Shown: positions 1 to 13,100 of the stretch, piece by piece
Position numbering within the stretch: the stretch's first letter is position 1
Layout of the letters: every line of letters starts with the position of its first letter
Assembly (NCBI RefSeq): GCF_023101765.2
Contig: NC_064237.1
Span: forward strand, 1 to 64,000
Reading direction: 5' to 3'
DNA: 64,000 bases
DNA from: Spodoptera frugiperda
Taxonomy: Eukaryota; Arthropoda; Insecta; Lepidoptera; Noctuidae
The notes under the pieces: generated by a model
Seen by the model: the letters and a program-made list of their open reading frames with translations, nothing else
Databases searched by the model: none
Told to the model about the DNA's origin: nothing
Program-made: the position numbers and the translations under genes

Positions 1-177
1 AATTTCTATAACTGTAGAACCGTCTCCTTCACAACATTTAACGATATCTTCAGTCTCATCATCTAGCGTATTTACGTCTTGAATAGAAACTTTATCATTA
101 ATAGCATAAAGTCGGTTTTCTTTAAGGAAATCGATCTCGTGATCTTTGTATGGTAATACAACTAATTCACGTTTCAT
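1..177 (-). CDS. 5' end of an unrecognised protein-coding gene, cut by the window edge
   Basis: On the minus strand an ATG at 177-175 opens a frame of 59 codons that reaches the left edge without a stop. The peptide starts MKRELVVLPYKDHEIDFLKE and becomes acidic (a DDETED stretch, then CCEGDG). It has no signal peptide or membrane segment and I recognise no domain. The frame stays open at ordinary codon composition through AT-rich DNA, which favours a real exon, but 177 bases is short. It runs away from the ETS exon at 3,958, so the sequence between holds its promoter. The reading frame is seen directly; that it is a gene is inference. Confidence 0.5.
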   Translation of the reverse strand, partial: MKRELVVLPYKDHEIDFLKENRLYAINDKVSIQDVNTLDDETEDIVKCCEGDGSTVIEI

Positions 178-3100
178 ACGGATTAACCTATAAATGTCAA
201 CAACTCAATATAATTCCTACCACCTCCATTCAAAGCGTGCGATGATTTATTTACTAGTTTATGAACCAAATCATATACCGGCCACTACTAGTTAGAACTA
301 GTTTTTAAATTTAAATTTAAAATTTTAGCGAAGGAGATTAATAAAGCTAGTATGGTAATGACTCATGTAAACGAGTCGCTGTAATCTGTCTGCATTTAGG
401 AGTATGAACTATCAGTCGTGAAATATTTACTGAACCAATAAAGCCCGAAACAGACGGACTGTAAATAAGAAACACAGATATATTTGAACACATGGACGTG
501 GCTAGAACACACTAAAAATGGCGCCTGTCTACCAAGAATCGTGTACGGTGTGAGAATTAATCGCAACATCATTGAGATCGGTACCTCCCCGTCGGTATGT
601 CCCCTGTACCACAGATGTGAAACAAAAATAATTCGCAGCTCCTTCACTGTATGTGCACGCATATATTTGCATTTTAAACGCACCAGTTGTGACACGAAGG
701 CAAATTGCTGCCAAGGCTGCCTCGTCACTGCACCGACACTGGATGATATAAACCCAGCAAGGAGTGACGTAAGCGCGAACTTTCTATCTTCAGTGAAACT
801 TTGAAATGTTCATAGAAGACTCTAAAAAAATAACAAAAACAACTGCTATCGTAGTCACATGATCAGCATACTTTTTTGACTTTGTAAACCTCCTTAAACA
901 TTCCTTCATGTTATTTTAATACGTTTTAAATAACTGGGAACGATGACCCGGCCACAACAGTGATATACTAATATGTATGTATAAACGTGTACTTAAAACA
1001 ACATAATCAAAATCATTTCACTAAGATAATTAATAACTCAGATTATTTTACAGTAAAAATAACTTTAAAATCTACAAAACGATTATTATCTAATTATTAA
1101 CAAAGTTCAAAACTCTAAACGGGGTTGCAATTTGCATGGCACGCGATAACTGACATGCAGTTGCGTCAATAGCTCCAGTACAAATTATGCGAAGGCAGGA
1201 GACGGTGATTAGGAGCTGCTTACACCCGCATCATCTAAGGCTGTTATGACGAATGTCCAATTTAGAACAAATGAATATAGTACAACTAAATAAGAGGAAT
1301 GTTCTACATACATTACTGTAGTACGCACGTGTAATGTACAAACCCCTGATTTGCATACACAGTCACAAAGGACGAGCACCATCAGATAAGTTTTGGTAAA
1401 AAAAAAAAAAAAAACCAAAGGAGGTCTCCGAAACTTGTTTACGAAAGTCAGAGTCACGTTTTGCAAGTTTACTCGTACGCGGGGGATCTCTCAGAGAGGG
1501 GGGTACGAACAGGTTAGTGTTTATACGTAGTAAGTAATATATGTGTATGTTATGGTGCGTCATTCAAGTCCCCATCACTCTTAAATTGACCAAATTTTGG
1601 GTCCTTGTTTAACAATAACATTAATTCTCCGAAGCAATTTTGCTGCGACCGATACTTCAAAATGCATTACGGACAATAACAACAAGGGGTTAATTTGCTT
1701 CATTAAATAAAAAAATATGTAATTCGATAGGGTATAAGATTGTTACTTGTACACACTACGGCTGGATATGGTCATCAAGTCATCGTTGCAATGATCCTCG
1801 CAGTGTTTTCACCTTACATTTGGTATCCATGCGTGTCACGTAGGGTCACACTCGATCCTTGGCCCAACTGATGCAGCGATACAACACAAGGCCGCCAGCC
1901 GGCCTCGTTCGTACGCAGCGAGCATCCAAATTCGTATGAATCACATTTTTTATAGTTCATACCACGCTTTTACAAGGTTAATGATATAATATCCTTGCAG
2001 GCTTTTTCAAAATGACATCCTATTGTTGGGAGTTAAAGAAGAAAATGGCCTACAATGCCCGCGGAGTACAAAGTCTCTCTACATTGTACGGCAAACGAGA
2101 CCTCGTCCTTGCTAATGATGATAATACAGCGCAAGTAGCAACAACTTCTAAAACATAATGATTGTTATTCAACTCGGCAACACGTTAGACAAATTGATAC
2201 GATTAAGTGTTCATAATAATTATGCACCTGCACTTCCTGTTGCATAGGAGGAAACTAGACACGATCGTGTTCGGACCACGAAATACTCAATACTCGATAC
2301 TATTGGAGAACATGAATCAGATATTACAGAGAGTAGGAAGACTTAGCTTGTTGTGTTGTGATGAACAGTAAGTTACGATTAGATTATAAAAAACGGAAAG
2401 TAAATGAGCAATAAACTTCAAACAACGATGTCGGAAGCGAAACAAACGATCGGTTATTATCAGCTAAGGTTCGGTGTGGCAATCGATCAGGATGTGGCAT
2501 TGTGACCCAATGACAGTCCGCCGCTGATGAGAAAAAACGCAATTATAACAGATGAGTCGAAGAAAAAAACGGCTTCGGACACGCTACGCCAATGCCACGG
2601 CTCTCGTCTCACAGTTTTATGAACAACTATAGAATAGATGCTAACACGTAATTCCCTTTGCGATATCGAATCGTTCAGTCATTTGCATTCGACCTAGACT
2701 CTCAATGTTAAACGTTGTTAAATACAAAAGGAAAGTTATAAATAGGAACTTGCTGATTAAATCCATTGATCGGAGTCGATGAACCAGTTGTAACTGCTCA
2801 TACATTACTCTTTAGCACCTGTTGAATGATATTTAAGTAACGAATTAGAACTCCAAGTTTATAAATGACGTATTAATTACCGAGCGAGCGGCACAAAGAG
2901 ACAAAGGTTATAAAGTCGGATCAAGTGTTAATGTGGTTGCAGCTAGAGCAAACGATGAAAGCCATTAAATAAACGGTAGGCCACAATGAACGGTTAATCA
3001 TCGGTTGCGGCGCAGAGACAGTGCAGCAGTAGCGTCAGTGCGCGACTATATTTATGTTTGATCTCACATCGGTCGCGTCTGTATTGTCCGTCCGCCGGCT

Positions 3101-3957
3101 CCTCGTCACGTTCGCTAACTATGCCGATAATGACTGCAACAAGATATCCTTGACTCTGCACACAATTATCTGGACACTTTGCATCAGAACTTGACACGGT
3201 TGCCTATACACACACTACTCGCATATACTACAAGTATACCAGTCTAACCAATAAAGGCTGAGAATCCATTTAATGAGCATTAAATTATATGACGAGATGT
3301 GTTATTATCGTTTCCAGTTGAACTTGACTTGATTATAATTGTTTATTCATCGATGTTATATAAGCGCAATATTGAATTAAAATAATATAATAATAATTAA
3401 CAAAAAAAAAATGTGGCCCATACTTAATGCGCTGATGTTAAACGATGCATTTTGGACCTTGATGCTAAAAGTCTAAGGTGTATACTAATTTAGTTAGTTG
3501 AATGGGGCTCACGTATTGACAAAGGTTGCTCGTCTCCATAGTCATACTTCCGAGGAGTGTGATGTGCAGGCGAAACAAAGAGGGTGTCGTGCACCGGCTC
3601 ACAAATACAAATATTTTAGTCTTTTCAAGTTGAGCAGTGAATCACAGTAGCCAACACTGAATATGATAATTGTATTTAATAATTGCATTTCCAAGGAATT
3701 ACTTGCCGCAATATATGACAAAGCGACCTTATAGATGAAAATGAAGTACTATAAAAGTACAATAAACCTTCAAAACTAGAATTAGAACATAAAAGTGTCT
3801 GCTCTATCGTTTTACGGTCGGTTGTATGTTTGCAAACACATAGATCCCACACAATGACACGCAGCACGTGTCTGGCGACAACGTTGTAAATGCATAATTC
3901 ACAGCGCATTTTGTTAACATGAATAAGATTAGACTAACAAAGCGTGTTACGTTACAG
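178..3957. other. Noncoding stretch between the edge gene and the ETS exon
   Basis: I see no convincing coding exon here. It contains AT-rich DNA, a poly-A run near 1,398-1,414, and a splice acceptor (GTTACAG) ending at 3,957. If the ETS exon at 3,958 is expressed from the plus strand, at least the right part must be intron. No upstream ETS exon (PNT domain, AT-hook, or the first ETS helix) is visible on the plus strand here. Confidence 0.5.
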
Positions 3958-4195
3958 GTTCGTGAAGCCAGACGAGGTGGCGAAGCTGTGGGGCCACATG
4001 AAGCAGAACGAGAACATGACGTTCGAGAAGTTCAGCCGAGCCATGCGGTACCACTACCGGCAGATGGTGCTGGTGTCCGTGCCCACGGCGCGCCTCGTCT
4101 ACCAGTTCGGCCACAAGGGACCCGACTTCAAGACCGACAACCCCAACTTTGTCAAAGTGAAATCAGAAAATGTCACCGACATGTCTTATTCTTAG
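3958..4195 (+). CDS. ETS-family transcription factor, last coding exon (C-terminal ETS domain)
   Basis: The exon follows a clear acceptor and enters in phase 2, completing an Arg codon. It encodes FVKPDEVAKLWG, then the recognition-helix region FEKFSRAMRYHYR with the two arginines that contact the GGA core in ETS proteins, then LVYQFG, and stops at TAG 4,193-4,195. It gives 78 residues and only the second half of an ETS domain, so the first half must come from another exon. Nothing on the plus strand to the left supplies it. The only matching upstream exon in the window lies at 60,475-61,403 on the minus strand, and the split codon, phase and protein fit exactly. Either this exon belongs to that gene and the DNA between has been inverted (or mis-joined), or it belongs to a second ETS gene whose other exons lie left of the window. 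Within the ETS family it looks closest to the ESE/ELF3/EHF group. Confidence 0.85.
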
Positions 4196-5409
4196 TTTAA
4201 ATGAACAAAGTACTACTAGGCTAAAATTTGTTGAAAGTCGATGCTCAGAGTAAGATAAACAGTGATATGATGATGGTTACGTTTAGTATCTAGAATCTTG
4301 TCCTTGGAGGAGTAGGAGGAATACGAAATACAGTAATTAGGTAAGTTTGGGCAGACAAGTCGAGATGATAGCTGGCCACAGTTCGGTGACAGAGACAGAG
4401 GAAGTGTTTGTTAATGTGTGTCTATTCTATGATAATGTCAATTGATTTTTGCAAAAAGTCATCGTTCCACCCAAGGGCATTATTGAAATGAATAGTTATA
4501 ATCAGGTTATTTGGATGAAGTGGGATCACCTCCAAGCTTAGATGGTCATTAGATTGTCTTGGAACACTCTAACGACTACTATTTAAGTTCAACTTTACTG
4601 CAAGTTGGCAACATGGTTGACGTACCGAGCCGCGGCCGCGTACGGTTGTTGTTGAGATCAAGGGCTGAAATATTTAAATTAGATTTTAGTCATGATCGTG
4701 TTCTTTATACGTAATTTTTCTTATGATATCTTTGTATTAATAAATACGTAATGTTTAACAAATGTTTTCATGTTATAGTCTAAATATTGCTAGCAAAATT
4801 CGGGCGCGGTGTGCAACTTGGAGGTGGTCTCGAAGTTAAGTGTTTCGAAAGTTATATGAATGTATTTAGCTAAGATAGGCTCAATGTTTGAATCGAAATA
4901 GTTTCAATGGTTGTACTCGTGGATGTTGGATCAATTACTTGTTGGATATACTGTGTATTGGTTGGATACCGATCGGTTGGATTGTGCCGTCAATTAACTC
5001 GTGCCGACGCGATGTGTCGGTGCGTCCATATTATTTTTTTAAGTAATTTTATTAGTATTTTATTCTCGATGTACGATTGTACTGTCGAACAAAAATTTTG
5101 ATGGTTGTTTATGTAGGAACATTACGAATTTTTGATAAAGTATTTTTAATTGTTGTTACCGTATGATACGTGTGTGTAATACGTAGTGTGTTATGATATT
5201 GCGAACATTCCAATTAATTTATAAATAGCTCTAAGTTGTTTAGTGTCCACTTACTTCATAGTATACTTAAGCATATTTCAAGTTGCCATAATTATGTATT
5301 TGTATACGTAAAACGATAATGTACTTAATTTCATAGTTTCTTTGAATTCATGTCATTTCTCGAACTAATATTTCATCATAAATTCATCTCTAATTGTAAT
5401 TTAAATAAA
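4196..5409 (+). other. Probable 3' UTR of the ETS exon, with poly(A) signal
   Basis: AT-rich DNA after the ETS stop codon carries AATAAA at 5,404-5,409, followed by T-rich sequence, and further AATAAA-like signals just beyond 5,490. The real cleavage site cannot be fixed from sequence alone, and the 3' UTR could run further into the AT-rich region. Confidence 0.35.
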
Positions 5410-6980
5410 TTTTATACTGTTATTTAAAATTCCCGTCTCAGTGTTAGTTTAAAATTAAAAATCTTAATATTAAAAAAGCGCGCAATATTGTGCAAATAAA
5501 AATAAAATGACAAGAAAGATCTGCAGGCCAAAGATTAGTTTTGATGGAAAAGATTTGTTAATTTAAGGTTTAAAAAGTAAAAAGTATCATGTTTTTGACA
5601 ATTTAATTTTAATATGTTCTAGTGTTTAAGTTTGCGACTCTCAGGCACACGCTGTGATGTAAGATAAATTGAAACATTGTTTTTCTGTAAATAGTTCCTT
5701 TCAGCCGTCATCTGCTATCCAGTACAGCAATGTTATGTACATAGCCATATATTGTAACTATGTATACACACGTATATAGTAATATATTAACCTCATCCTT
5801 CAACGAAAACTAATATATTTATTAAAATAACAGATAATATAATAATTTATGGAATAAGATTGATTTTACCATATATTTATTTATGTATCTTTATATAAAG
5901 TGACAGTACAAAGCCTGTGTCTTAACAGAACAACGATTTTAACTCTCTTCACAATAGTAATTAGGTTCATTTTGAAATGTATTAAGATCTAAGTTATGGC
6001 TAGTCTGTTGTAGTGGAACTTGATACTTTACATTATATTAATGTGGAACTACTTTGGGAAACAATTATATTTTAATATATAGGTACATAATATACTTGTT
6101 GATTTAGATTTTTCTTTTACAAGATGTTTTTAATGAGCATCGCATTTAAGTACAATAGTTTTAAAAGCATTTACTTGTAGCCAGTCCATATATACATACT
6201 GTTTACCTTATATATAGTAGTTTTCCCAACAAAAGATGTGTCTGCCATGTCATGTTCTCAAAGTTATTCCATTTTTAATAGTTTGTAAGTCACAAAGGTG
6301 CATAATTCCAGTTATTAAGTATTTATAGGCGTTAAACAATTTTGTTTCGTATTATGTTCATGATAAGATTATTTTTTCTTTATTTCTTAGTAAACTGTAG
6401 ATGTATAATTATCGTGCAATTGATGAAAAGACAGATTTTATGTATTATTTCTTAATAGTTATGTGAAAATAAGAAGAGAAATATACGATTTATGAATGTG
6501 AAATAATACCATTGTTTTAATACAACCCCATTATTTAAGGAACATATACCAAGGTGAAAATTAAGCCTCTGTATGACGAAAAACAACAATTCGTTTATCC
6601 TATTAACGATGGGTACCCACACCAACCCACAAACAAATAATTTGTTCAGTAGATACTTCATATTATAATTAATTTTACTTTTACTTCATATTATTCAGTT
6701 GTATGAAGGCTACCAGAAGATACCAATTTAATAATTCTCAAATGCCAGCTACTGAACAAAATATTCCCAAATTGGTAAATAAACCAATGGACTTCGTCTC
6801 CTTAAAAAGTAATTCCCATTCCAATATGACTTCATACGAAAATTATCAAATTAATTGACTGAAAATCCTGAAAAAAAACCAACTGATAACAGAACTAAAT
6901 ATATATACAGTATTAATTAACGTGGACTTCCTCTTAGTATTGTAGAAGTAACATCAGGCAACGGGGTCTTGTCCATGGCA

Positions 6981-7085
6981 TACATATATATATATACCTA
7001 TATACATTTTAATTGGACTAATTGTTGTTTCAATACCCGTAGGTGTTTAATTAAAACTTATATATATAATATATATAGTATATTG
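6981..7085. repeat. TA-rich microsatellite tracts
   Basis: Two runs of alternating TA (about 6,982-7,008 and 7,060-7,085) are separated by a short AT-rich spacer. Confidence 0.8.
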
Positions 7086-7342
7086 TGGGCAAAATAATTG
7101 TTTTTGGGAATTTCTGTAACCGCAGTGACAAACGGTTGTACGTCAATTACATAGCTGTGGTATTCCAGCGGTCATTTCTTCCTTGTAAGGCCGGTGGCAT
7201 GTACCTACGCAGTACATACCCTGGAACGTGATGAGCTGGCCACTGGTATATGGAGTTACATGGTCATTTTGTTATTGAGGAAATTTTACTTATATATTGG
7301 TTACTTTTCTCTAATAGGCATATTTTTGGTATGACTGACAAC

Positions 7343-7452
7343 GACTGCCTCGTTGGTCGAGTGGTCGCAAGTGCGATTGCCGGACAAGGCGTCTTGGAAT
7401 CGAATTCAGTATATGACTATAGGCTCACCCCTTCGGGGATAAAATGCATGAC
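7343..7452 (+). repeat. tRNA-derived SINE copy, internally deleted
   Basis: It has an A-box-like GTTGGTCGAGTGG and a B-box-like GGAATCGAATTC spaced as in a tRNA, then the tail segment ATAGGCTCACCCC that also ends full copies. The middle GGGCAAAGTATTACTGGGC part found at 13,640-13,825 is missing. It is a mobile-element relic and not a working tRNA gene, because no cloverleaf closes. Confidence 0.65.
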
Positions 7453-7483
7453 GTTGCATATAGATTTCTGATATCTATATATA

Positions 7484-8536
7484 TAAAACTCTTCCGTTAC
7501 TGAGTGACTGACTGACTGACAGACAACGCACAGTCGAAACTACTGGTCGTAGACAGCTGAAATTTGGAATGTAGGTTCCTTGGGATATGTAGGGGAGCAC
7601 TAAGAAAGGATTTTTGGAAATTCAACCCCCAAGGGGGGAAAAGGGGTAAAAACGTTTCTATGAAAAATCTTATTCCTTGGGTTTATAAACTTGAAACTTG
7701 GCATGAACACGTACATAGGCAAGTAAATATGTTTGACATTATAAGTTTTTTCAAACTACCCTCCAATCGTGATTTAGGGGTGCGATTGGGTGACTGATTT
7801 ATTAACGCACAGCCGAAACCGCTCGGTATAGGAGTCTGAGATTTTGAACAGAGGTTCCTTTAGTAACATAAGTGAGCACTAAGAAGGGACTTTTGAAATG
7901 TCAACCCCCAAGGGGGTAAACGGGATAAACTGAGCCGGGGCTGCGGGAAAGTTCTAACGAGATACCGTGGCCCCGGAACGCAAAGGGCAACTGAAGGAAC
8001 GAGGTGGGTTTTAGTCAGTAAAAGTCTGACACTCCCTTCCGTTCCACCCAGAGCGGGAGAGGTCATTTGATGATTTCCCATCCTTAAAAAAAGACTTTGT
8101 ATGACAACTTTCAGTCGTCTCTTTAACATACATAATAACATACATAATTATGTACATACATGCATAACATTAATAACATCACGCCTTTAAATCCCTATTT
8201 TGTGTTAACACTACCCATACAAACAGCTAAAAGGAAACAAGTGAAGAGACGAAATTTGCCCGCATCCATTTTCACCTAAATTCTTAACGTTAATGAGATT
8301 TACTTTTTATTATCAGGTCAACCTAATAGCCTCACATGTACGTATAACTTCGTAAGAATTTTCTTTCAACTCCTAACCGTTGAGGAGTTGTACCTTCCAT
8401 CATCAGCTCATTCACATGGGATGATGACTATCAGACGCAAATACTTAAACAGATCTATGAAATTGTCAAAAACGTAATTGCGCTATATATAACCGAATTA
8501 CACGTGGGCGAAGCCGCGGGCGGAAAGCTAGTTTAA
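7484..8536 (+). repeat. Composite moth repeat with CTGACTGACTGAC head and GCCGCGGGCGGAAAGCTAGT tail
   Basis: It begins with ACTGAGTGACTGACTGACTG and a CGCACAGTCGAAAC block that recurs in diverged form at 7,804. It ends with GAAGCCGCGGGCGGAAAGCT, a tail that recurs near 22,980 and, inverted, near 41,630. Another repeat is nested inside it at 7,930-8,095. The class (LINE, SINE or Helitron relic) is not decided. Confidence 0.55.
7930..8095 (-). repeat. Noctuid dispersed repeat R1 (GGCGAGGCGAGAGGGAGTGT family), nested copy
   Basis: Read on the minus strand it carries the R1 hallmarks: AAATCATCAAATGACCTC, GAGTGTCAGACTTTTACTGA, then a CCCCGTTCC-like block. Other copies lie at 11,408, 18,143, 28,740, 36,352 and 47,090. 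It sits inside the composite repeat and is therefore the younger insertion. Confidence 0.6.
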
Positions 8537-9009
8537 TCTATAAGTTTTTAGTTTGAAACCCATAAGTGCATACGCCATCACGTCACATTAATATTATAAA
8601 TGTGAAATTAGGTTTGTTTAGATGGTTGTCCGTCTACCATGCTGAAACTACTAAACGAATTTTGATGAAATTTAGTATACAGATAGGGTATGAGCTGACT
8701 TGCTTACTTTTTATCCTACAAGCAAGTGGTCTATATAGTTACTGGTGTCCTGAAGGTCCTATAATGACCTAGTGATGTGTCTGAATAAATACACTCTCTC
8801 TACATCATTACACGCGCCAAGCTTTGAAACTTACACGAGTTTGAACCTTCCCAGTTGTTGAGAAATTCCAGTCAGTTTTAGAAGAGGAAATCAGATTACT
8901 CGTAACACTTAATTGAACCCGTTCAAGGTAAATATGAGATAATATTAGTTAAGGTAATCATTATTATATAAAAGAGTGATAAGGATTCTTTGGACAACGC
9001 GTGTGGTAT

Positions 9010-9120
9010 CTATTGCTCAAAGTCAAAGCATTTATTTCAATTAATCCTTAATTAGGCTCTTTTGAATTGTCCGTCAGTCTGTCTGTTAGTGAAGCTAGGT
9101 GCTTTTTTAAAAGTATACAT
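9010..9120 (+). repeat. Dispersed repeat fragment (CAAAGCATTTATTTCAATTA family)
   Basis: A block with AAAGTCAAAGCATTTATTTC followed by GTCAGTCTGTCTGTTAGTGA and GCTAGGTGCTTTTT. The same order of motifs recurs at 29,510-29,680, and the first motif recurs at about 26,830. Confidence 0.5.
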
Positions 9121-10077
9121 ATTATAAATTTCCTTATGTAGCTTTTTACCATCAAGTGGATTATTCATTCTTATGACAGTTTAGTGGTAGGTATAGTAAA
9201 AGATGAAACAAAAAAATATACCTACTAACTCCTAAGAATGCTTACTTACTTTTTAATAGTATTTTTTATAAAGTGATTTTGAATTGAGTAAGATCAGAAT
9301 AAAAGTTAGGAGGTACTCAGAGAACAATTTTATTTTGGAAGTTGTTGTAAAAACAATTTTGGTGTTACACATGGTAAAGTTTCGCTAATGACCTTTCCAC
9401 GTGTAGCCGTAGCCGCCGTAGGCCGCGCGTAGATACGCCTACGTCTTATAAATAACTTACTACTACCATTGCAAGAATATATTTTATTTAATAAAAGGAT
9501 CAGAGAATGAAAGGGAAAGAGTTCTGAATACATTTGCTAGAAACTAGTGACTAGTAGTATATTAGTTCTTTACGCAAGTTATTGTTTTGATAGTAAGCAA
9601 AAAGGTACTTGCTTCTTCAAGTTAAAGCAAGGCAAGAAAAAATAAGTCGTATTTTTATAATTAATAACTTGTATAATTAAATCTATTATTTCAGTCATAA
9701 AGATTAGATTACTAATTAATTATGATTATCATAATACAATTAAAATTACGATAGAATCTCTATAACTTTGCGAATGAGTGCTAGTCACTCGTAGCGACAT
9801 CTATTGCGTAATAGATACAATACTGTTTTGGTTAGGTAAGTTAGGTTACTGTTTGTTTGTGCTACTGCATAACAGATGGCGCTGTCGTTGAATCTCAGAG
9901 GTTCATATGTCTGTGTAGATGGCATTGAATAAAATTCTTAAAACAAGAGATAAACAAGGTAAGTTTCTTCTCTTAGGAAATAGTTACTTAAATTGTTTAT
10001 TTATATTTGGTTAATACATTAACAGTTTGGTTCTTAGTATAGGTAATCCATTAATAGGCTAAGTATACAAAAGTATA

Positions 10078-10083
10078 TTTATT
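10078..10083 (-). terminator. Poly(A) signal of CYP9A-a
   Basis: AATAAA on the minus strand, 80 bases after the TAA stop of CYP9A-a, is well placed for 3' end formation. Confidence 0.5.
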
Positions 10084-10162
10084 AAAATAATATAAAACTT
10101 ACATACAACAATAGATATTTACATTCCTTACGAAATAATTAACAAATATTTTCCATAATGCG

Positions 10163-13100
10163 TTATTCAGTGCGAACAGACAATCGAACCCAGGCACCGC
10201 CGTAGATTAACATTTCGAAGCCATTCTTGCTCAGCCGCGCAGGGACCGGGGTTTTGTCACAGGTGGTCAGCTTCAGGTCACGGAGCAACAAGTACAGCAT
10301 TACTTTCACCTCACACAGGGCGAAGCGGGATCCTGCACGAAGGAAAACAAAAATTACAATTACATTAAAACAAGTAATGAAAATAACATGTCATACATTT
10401 GAAATAGATAAGTGCATAGGTACTAGGTAATCACAACGCTTTTACACAGTGTTTTCAAGTGTAGCAAAGGTCTCGGATTCAATTCCCGGGTTAGACAAAA
10501 TACCAAAATTTTATACAAATTTCTCGAAATTCGTTGCAGTAGCACGGAATTATAATTTTTTTTTTTTCATATTGCTTTATATTGCCGTCGACACTCGACA
10601 GTTGCTTCAAAACACTTATTTTGGGAAAATCCTATACGTGTTACGTGTAGTTTACAATTTAACACAGTGTAAAAATTCAACGAGAAAACTTAGTTTAAAA
10701 CAAAGTCCTTAGTTCTAGGCATTCATTTAAAATTGAAAAGCAAAACAAATATACGTAGAACTCACCGATACAATTCCTAGGTCCCAGCCCAAACGGTAAA
10801 TAAGTGAACGGGACGATTTTGTCCCGGTTTTCATGGGAGAACCGTTCCGGGTCGAATTTCGTAGGGTTGGGGAAGTACTCAGGGTCTCGGTGGAGGGCAT
10901 ACGCCGGGATCACAATACACTGGCCCTTACGAATCTGCCAAAGAAATATAGATCTTAAAACTATAAAAATAAAATACAATATACTGTAAACTATTAGTAA
11001 AATAAGTTTGTAAAAAAAGTGCAGGGTAAATAAAAAAATAAATAAAAATTAAATATTAGGCTATAGAAATCCAGAACTTAGAACAATGGAAATAGAATAC
11101 AATGTGCCGTAAAATGTTGGTTAAAATGATTTGTACCTATTTAATTAGGTGTTGTTTTGTTGGCAACCAATGGGAACTAAGTCAAGGGTTGCATTACCTA
11201 CTAAGAAAGCCTTGTAAAGAATTGACGTTTAGCACAATAATCACTTAAAAATTAAAAGCAAACCTATTGAAGTAAGAAAATGCTGCGATGGATAATCCTA
11301 ATACAGTTTGTATAATTAGTAGATAGTCAGAGATATTATGAAACGTATCATTACTAATATTTGTCATCCACTACGGTATATAAATGCTAAATACCCAAAT
11401 AAAGACTCTCTTAAGGGGAGAAAATCATCCAATGACGTTTCTCCCGCCTTGGGCGAGGCGAGAGGGAGTGTCAGACTCTTATTGACTGAAACCACCCCGT
11501 TCCTAATAAACTCTTCGAGCCCAAGCCTCGGTAACCCGCTAAGACCCAAATAACGGCTGAGCCTGCTGCTATAGGTACTCATGTGTAAGTCTAGGTATAA
11601 CCCTAGACTTGCCTTACTATGTAAATGGAAAATACAATAATAGATACATCAAACCGAAGGATAAATGTGACAACAATTATGTAATTAAGTATTTATAAGT
11701 CTGGCACGCTATTTATAGCATCGACTACTAGGCAGCGATAATGATTTATAGCTTTAGTGAATACAATACGTATTGTAGGTACTTCTATTTGTTTGCTAAA
11801 ATAATACTACTTAGTAGGCACTAACCGTATAAAGATTGTGCATAAATAAAATCAAACTTTTTCCAATGGGGTAATCAAGAAAGCCAGCCCGCATTGAGCA
11901 AGTGTGGTGATTAATGCTCAAACCTTCTCCGTGCGAGAAGAGGCTTCGGTCAGCAGCGTAGTCAATACTTATGATGATGTTGAGATAGAAAGCCCTACGT
12001 AGATAAAATAGATGAGTTCTAACTTCCGAAATCACACACTCATACGCCCAGTAAAGGGTACAAGCCCTCTTGATTAAGTATCTTAAAGCATTAACTGCCG
12101 AAAGAAAACTGTTGAAGGCAAATCCTCAGCTAAGCGGTCGCGGATCCTCAGTGGCAGTAGTGACCGACACGTGACAATTTTAGAATCTATTCAATCAAGT
12201 TCAGTGCTATTCTACTTACGATCAAATCCTTGGTAGCTTCTTTGTTGGGTCTTCCAATGTTGTAGTCATTCACACACACTCTGTCCATGAACGGAGCTGC
12301 TGGCCACAGTCTCATACCCTCTGGAAACAATCATCAATTCTTTTTAAAACTGAACATAATTATAATAATAGGTACTTTGTAAGTTTGTACGGACAAGAGA
12401 GTCAATTCTTTTAATATTAGGTACTTGTGTTATCAACTTCAATGAAGTTTGTAGCAGGGAGTTAATTAGGAATGTTATCAATGTTAATTTTAGCTTCAGA
12501 TAATTAAAGTATGATAAACAAAATTAACTTTTTTAATGATATGAGCATCGAAAATGGTGGGCGTTATCGGAGAGGACGGAAGGCAATTTTATGACGATGA
12601 TATCACAAATTATACCTTCATAGTATTATTGTACTATATCATTGTATAAATTCGCGTACGCATAATTTTAAGTCACCAGGAATAAGATTAATAATAATAG
12701 TTAACTTTTTATGGTACAAGCCGGTAAACGAGCAGTCGGATAAGCAATCGTCGCTGCCCATTGATACCCGAAACACTAGAGGCGTTATAAGTGCGTTGTC
12801 GCTTATCGGTGTTTTAGGGGCTAGGAGTTTAAGGGTTGTCGAATAATTGGGGATTAAGAATGGGTTTAATTGGGCCTCCGGTAACTAGAGTATAAGTAAA
12901 ATATTGGTAATCCATTACGTAAAACTATGAACTCTGATCAAAAACACCATCTTACCTGACACCACCATATCCAAATAAGTCATGTTCTGTATACTGTTGT
13001 AGTCAAGCTTCCCGTTGTTCTTGGCGTCGTACTCCCTGATCTCCCGCACCAGCCGCTCCTGCACGTCCTGGTTCAGCGCCAGCTCGTACAGGATGAACGA

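Larger units (their letters stand above)
5410..10077. other. Intergenic, AT-rich and repeat-rich
   Basis: No coding exon is recognisable. The left half is low-complexity AT-rich DNA with TA microsatellites. The right half holds the SINE and composite repeat listed separately. Short ORFs here follow repeat sequence and have no domain. Confidence 0.6.

Noticed and set aside
484..804. A 106-codon plus-strand frame, with overlapping minus-strand frames
   Set aside because: No domain, Cys-rich without a pattern, overlapped by equally long frames on the other strand; no splice context.
7343..7452. A possible tRNA gene
   Set aside because: A- and B-box-like motifs are present but no acceptor stem closes and the sequence continues into SINE tail; it is a tRNA-derived repeat.
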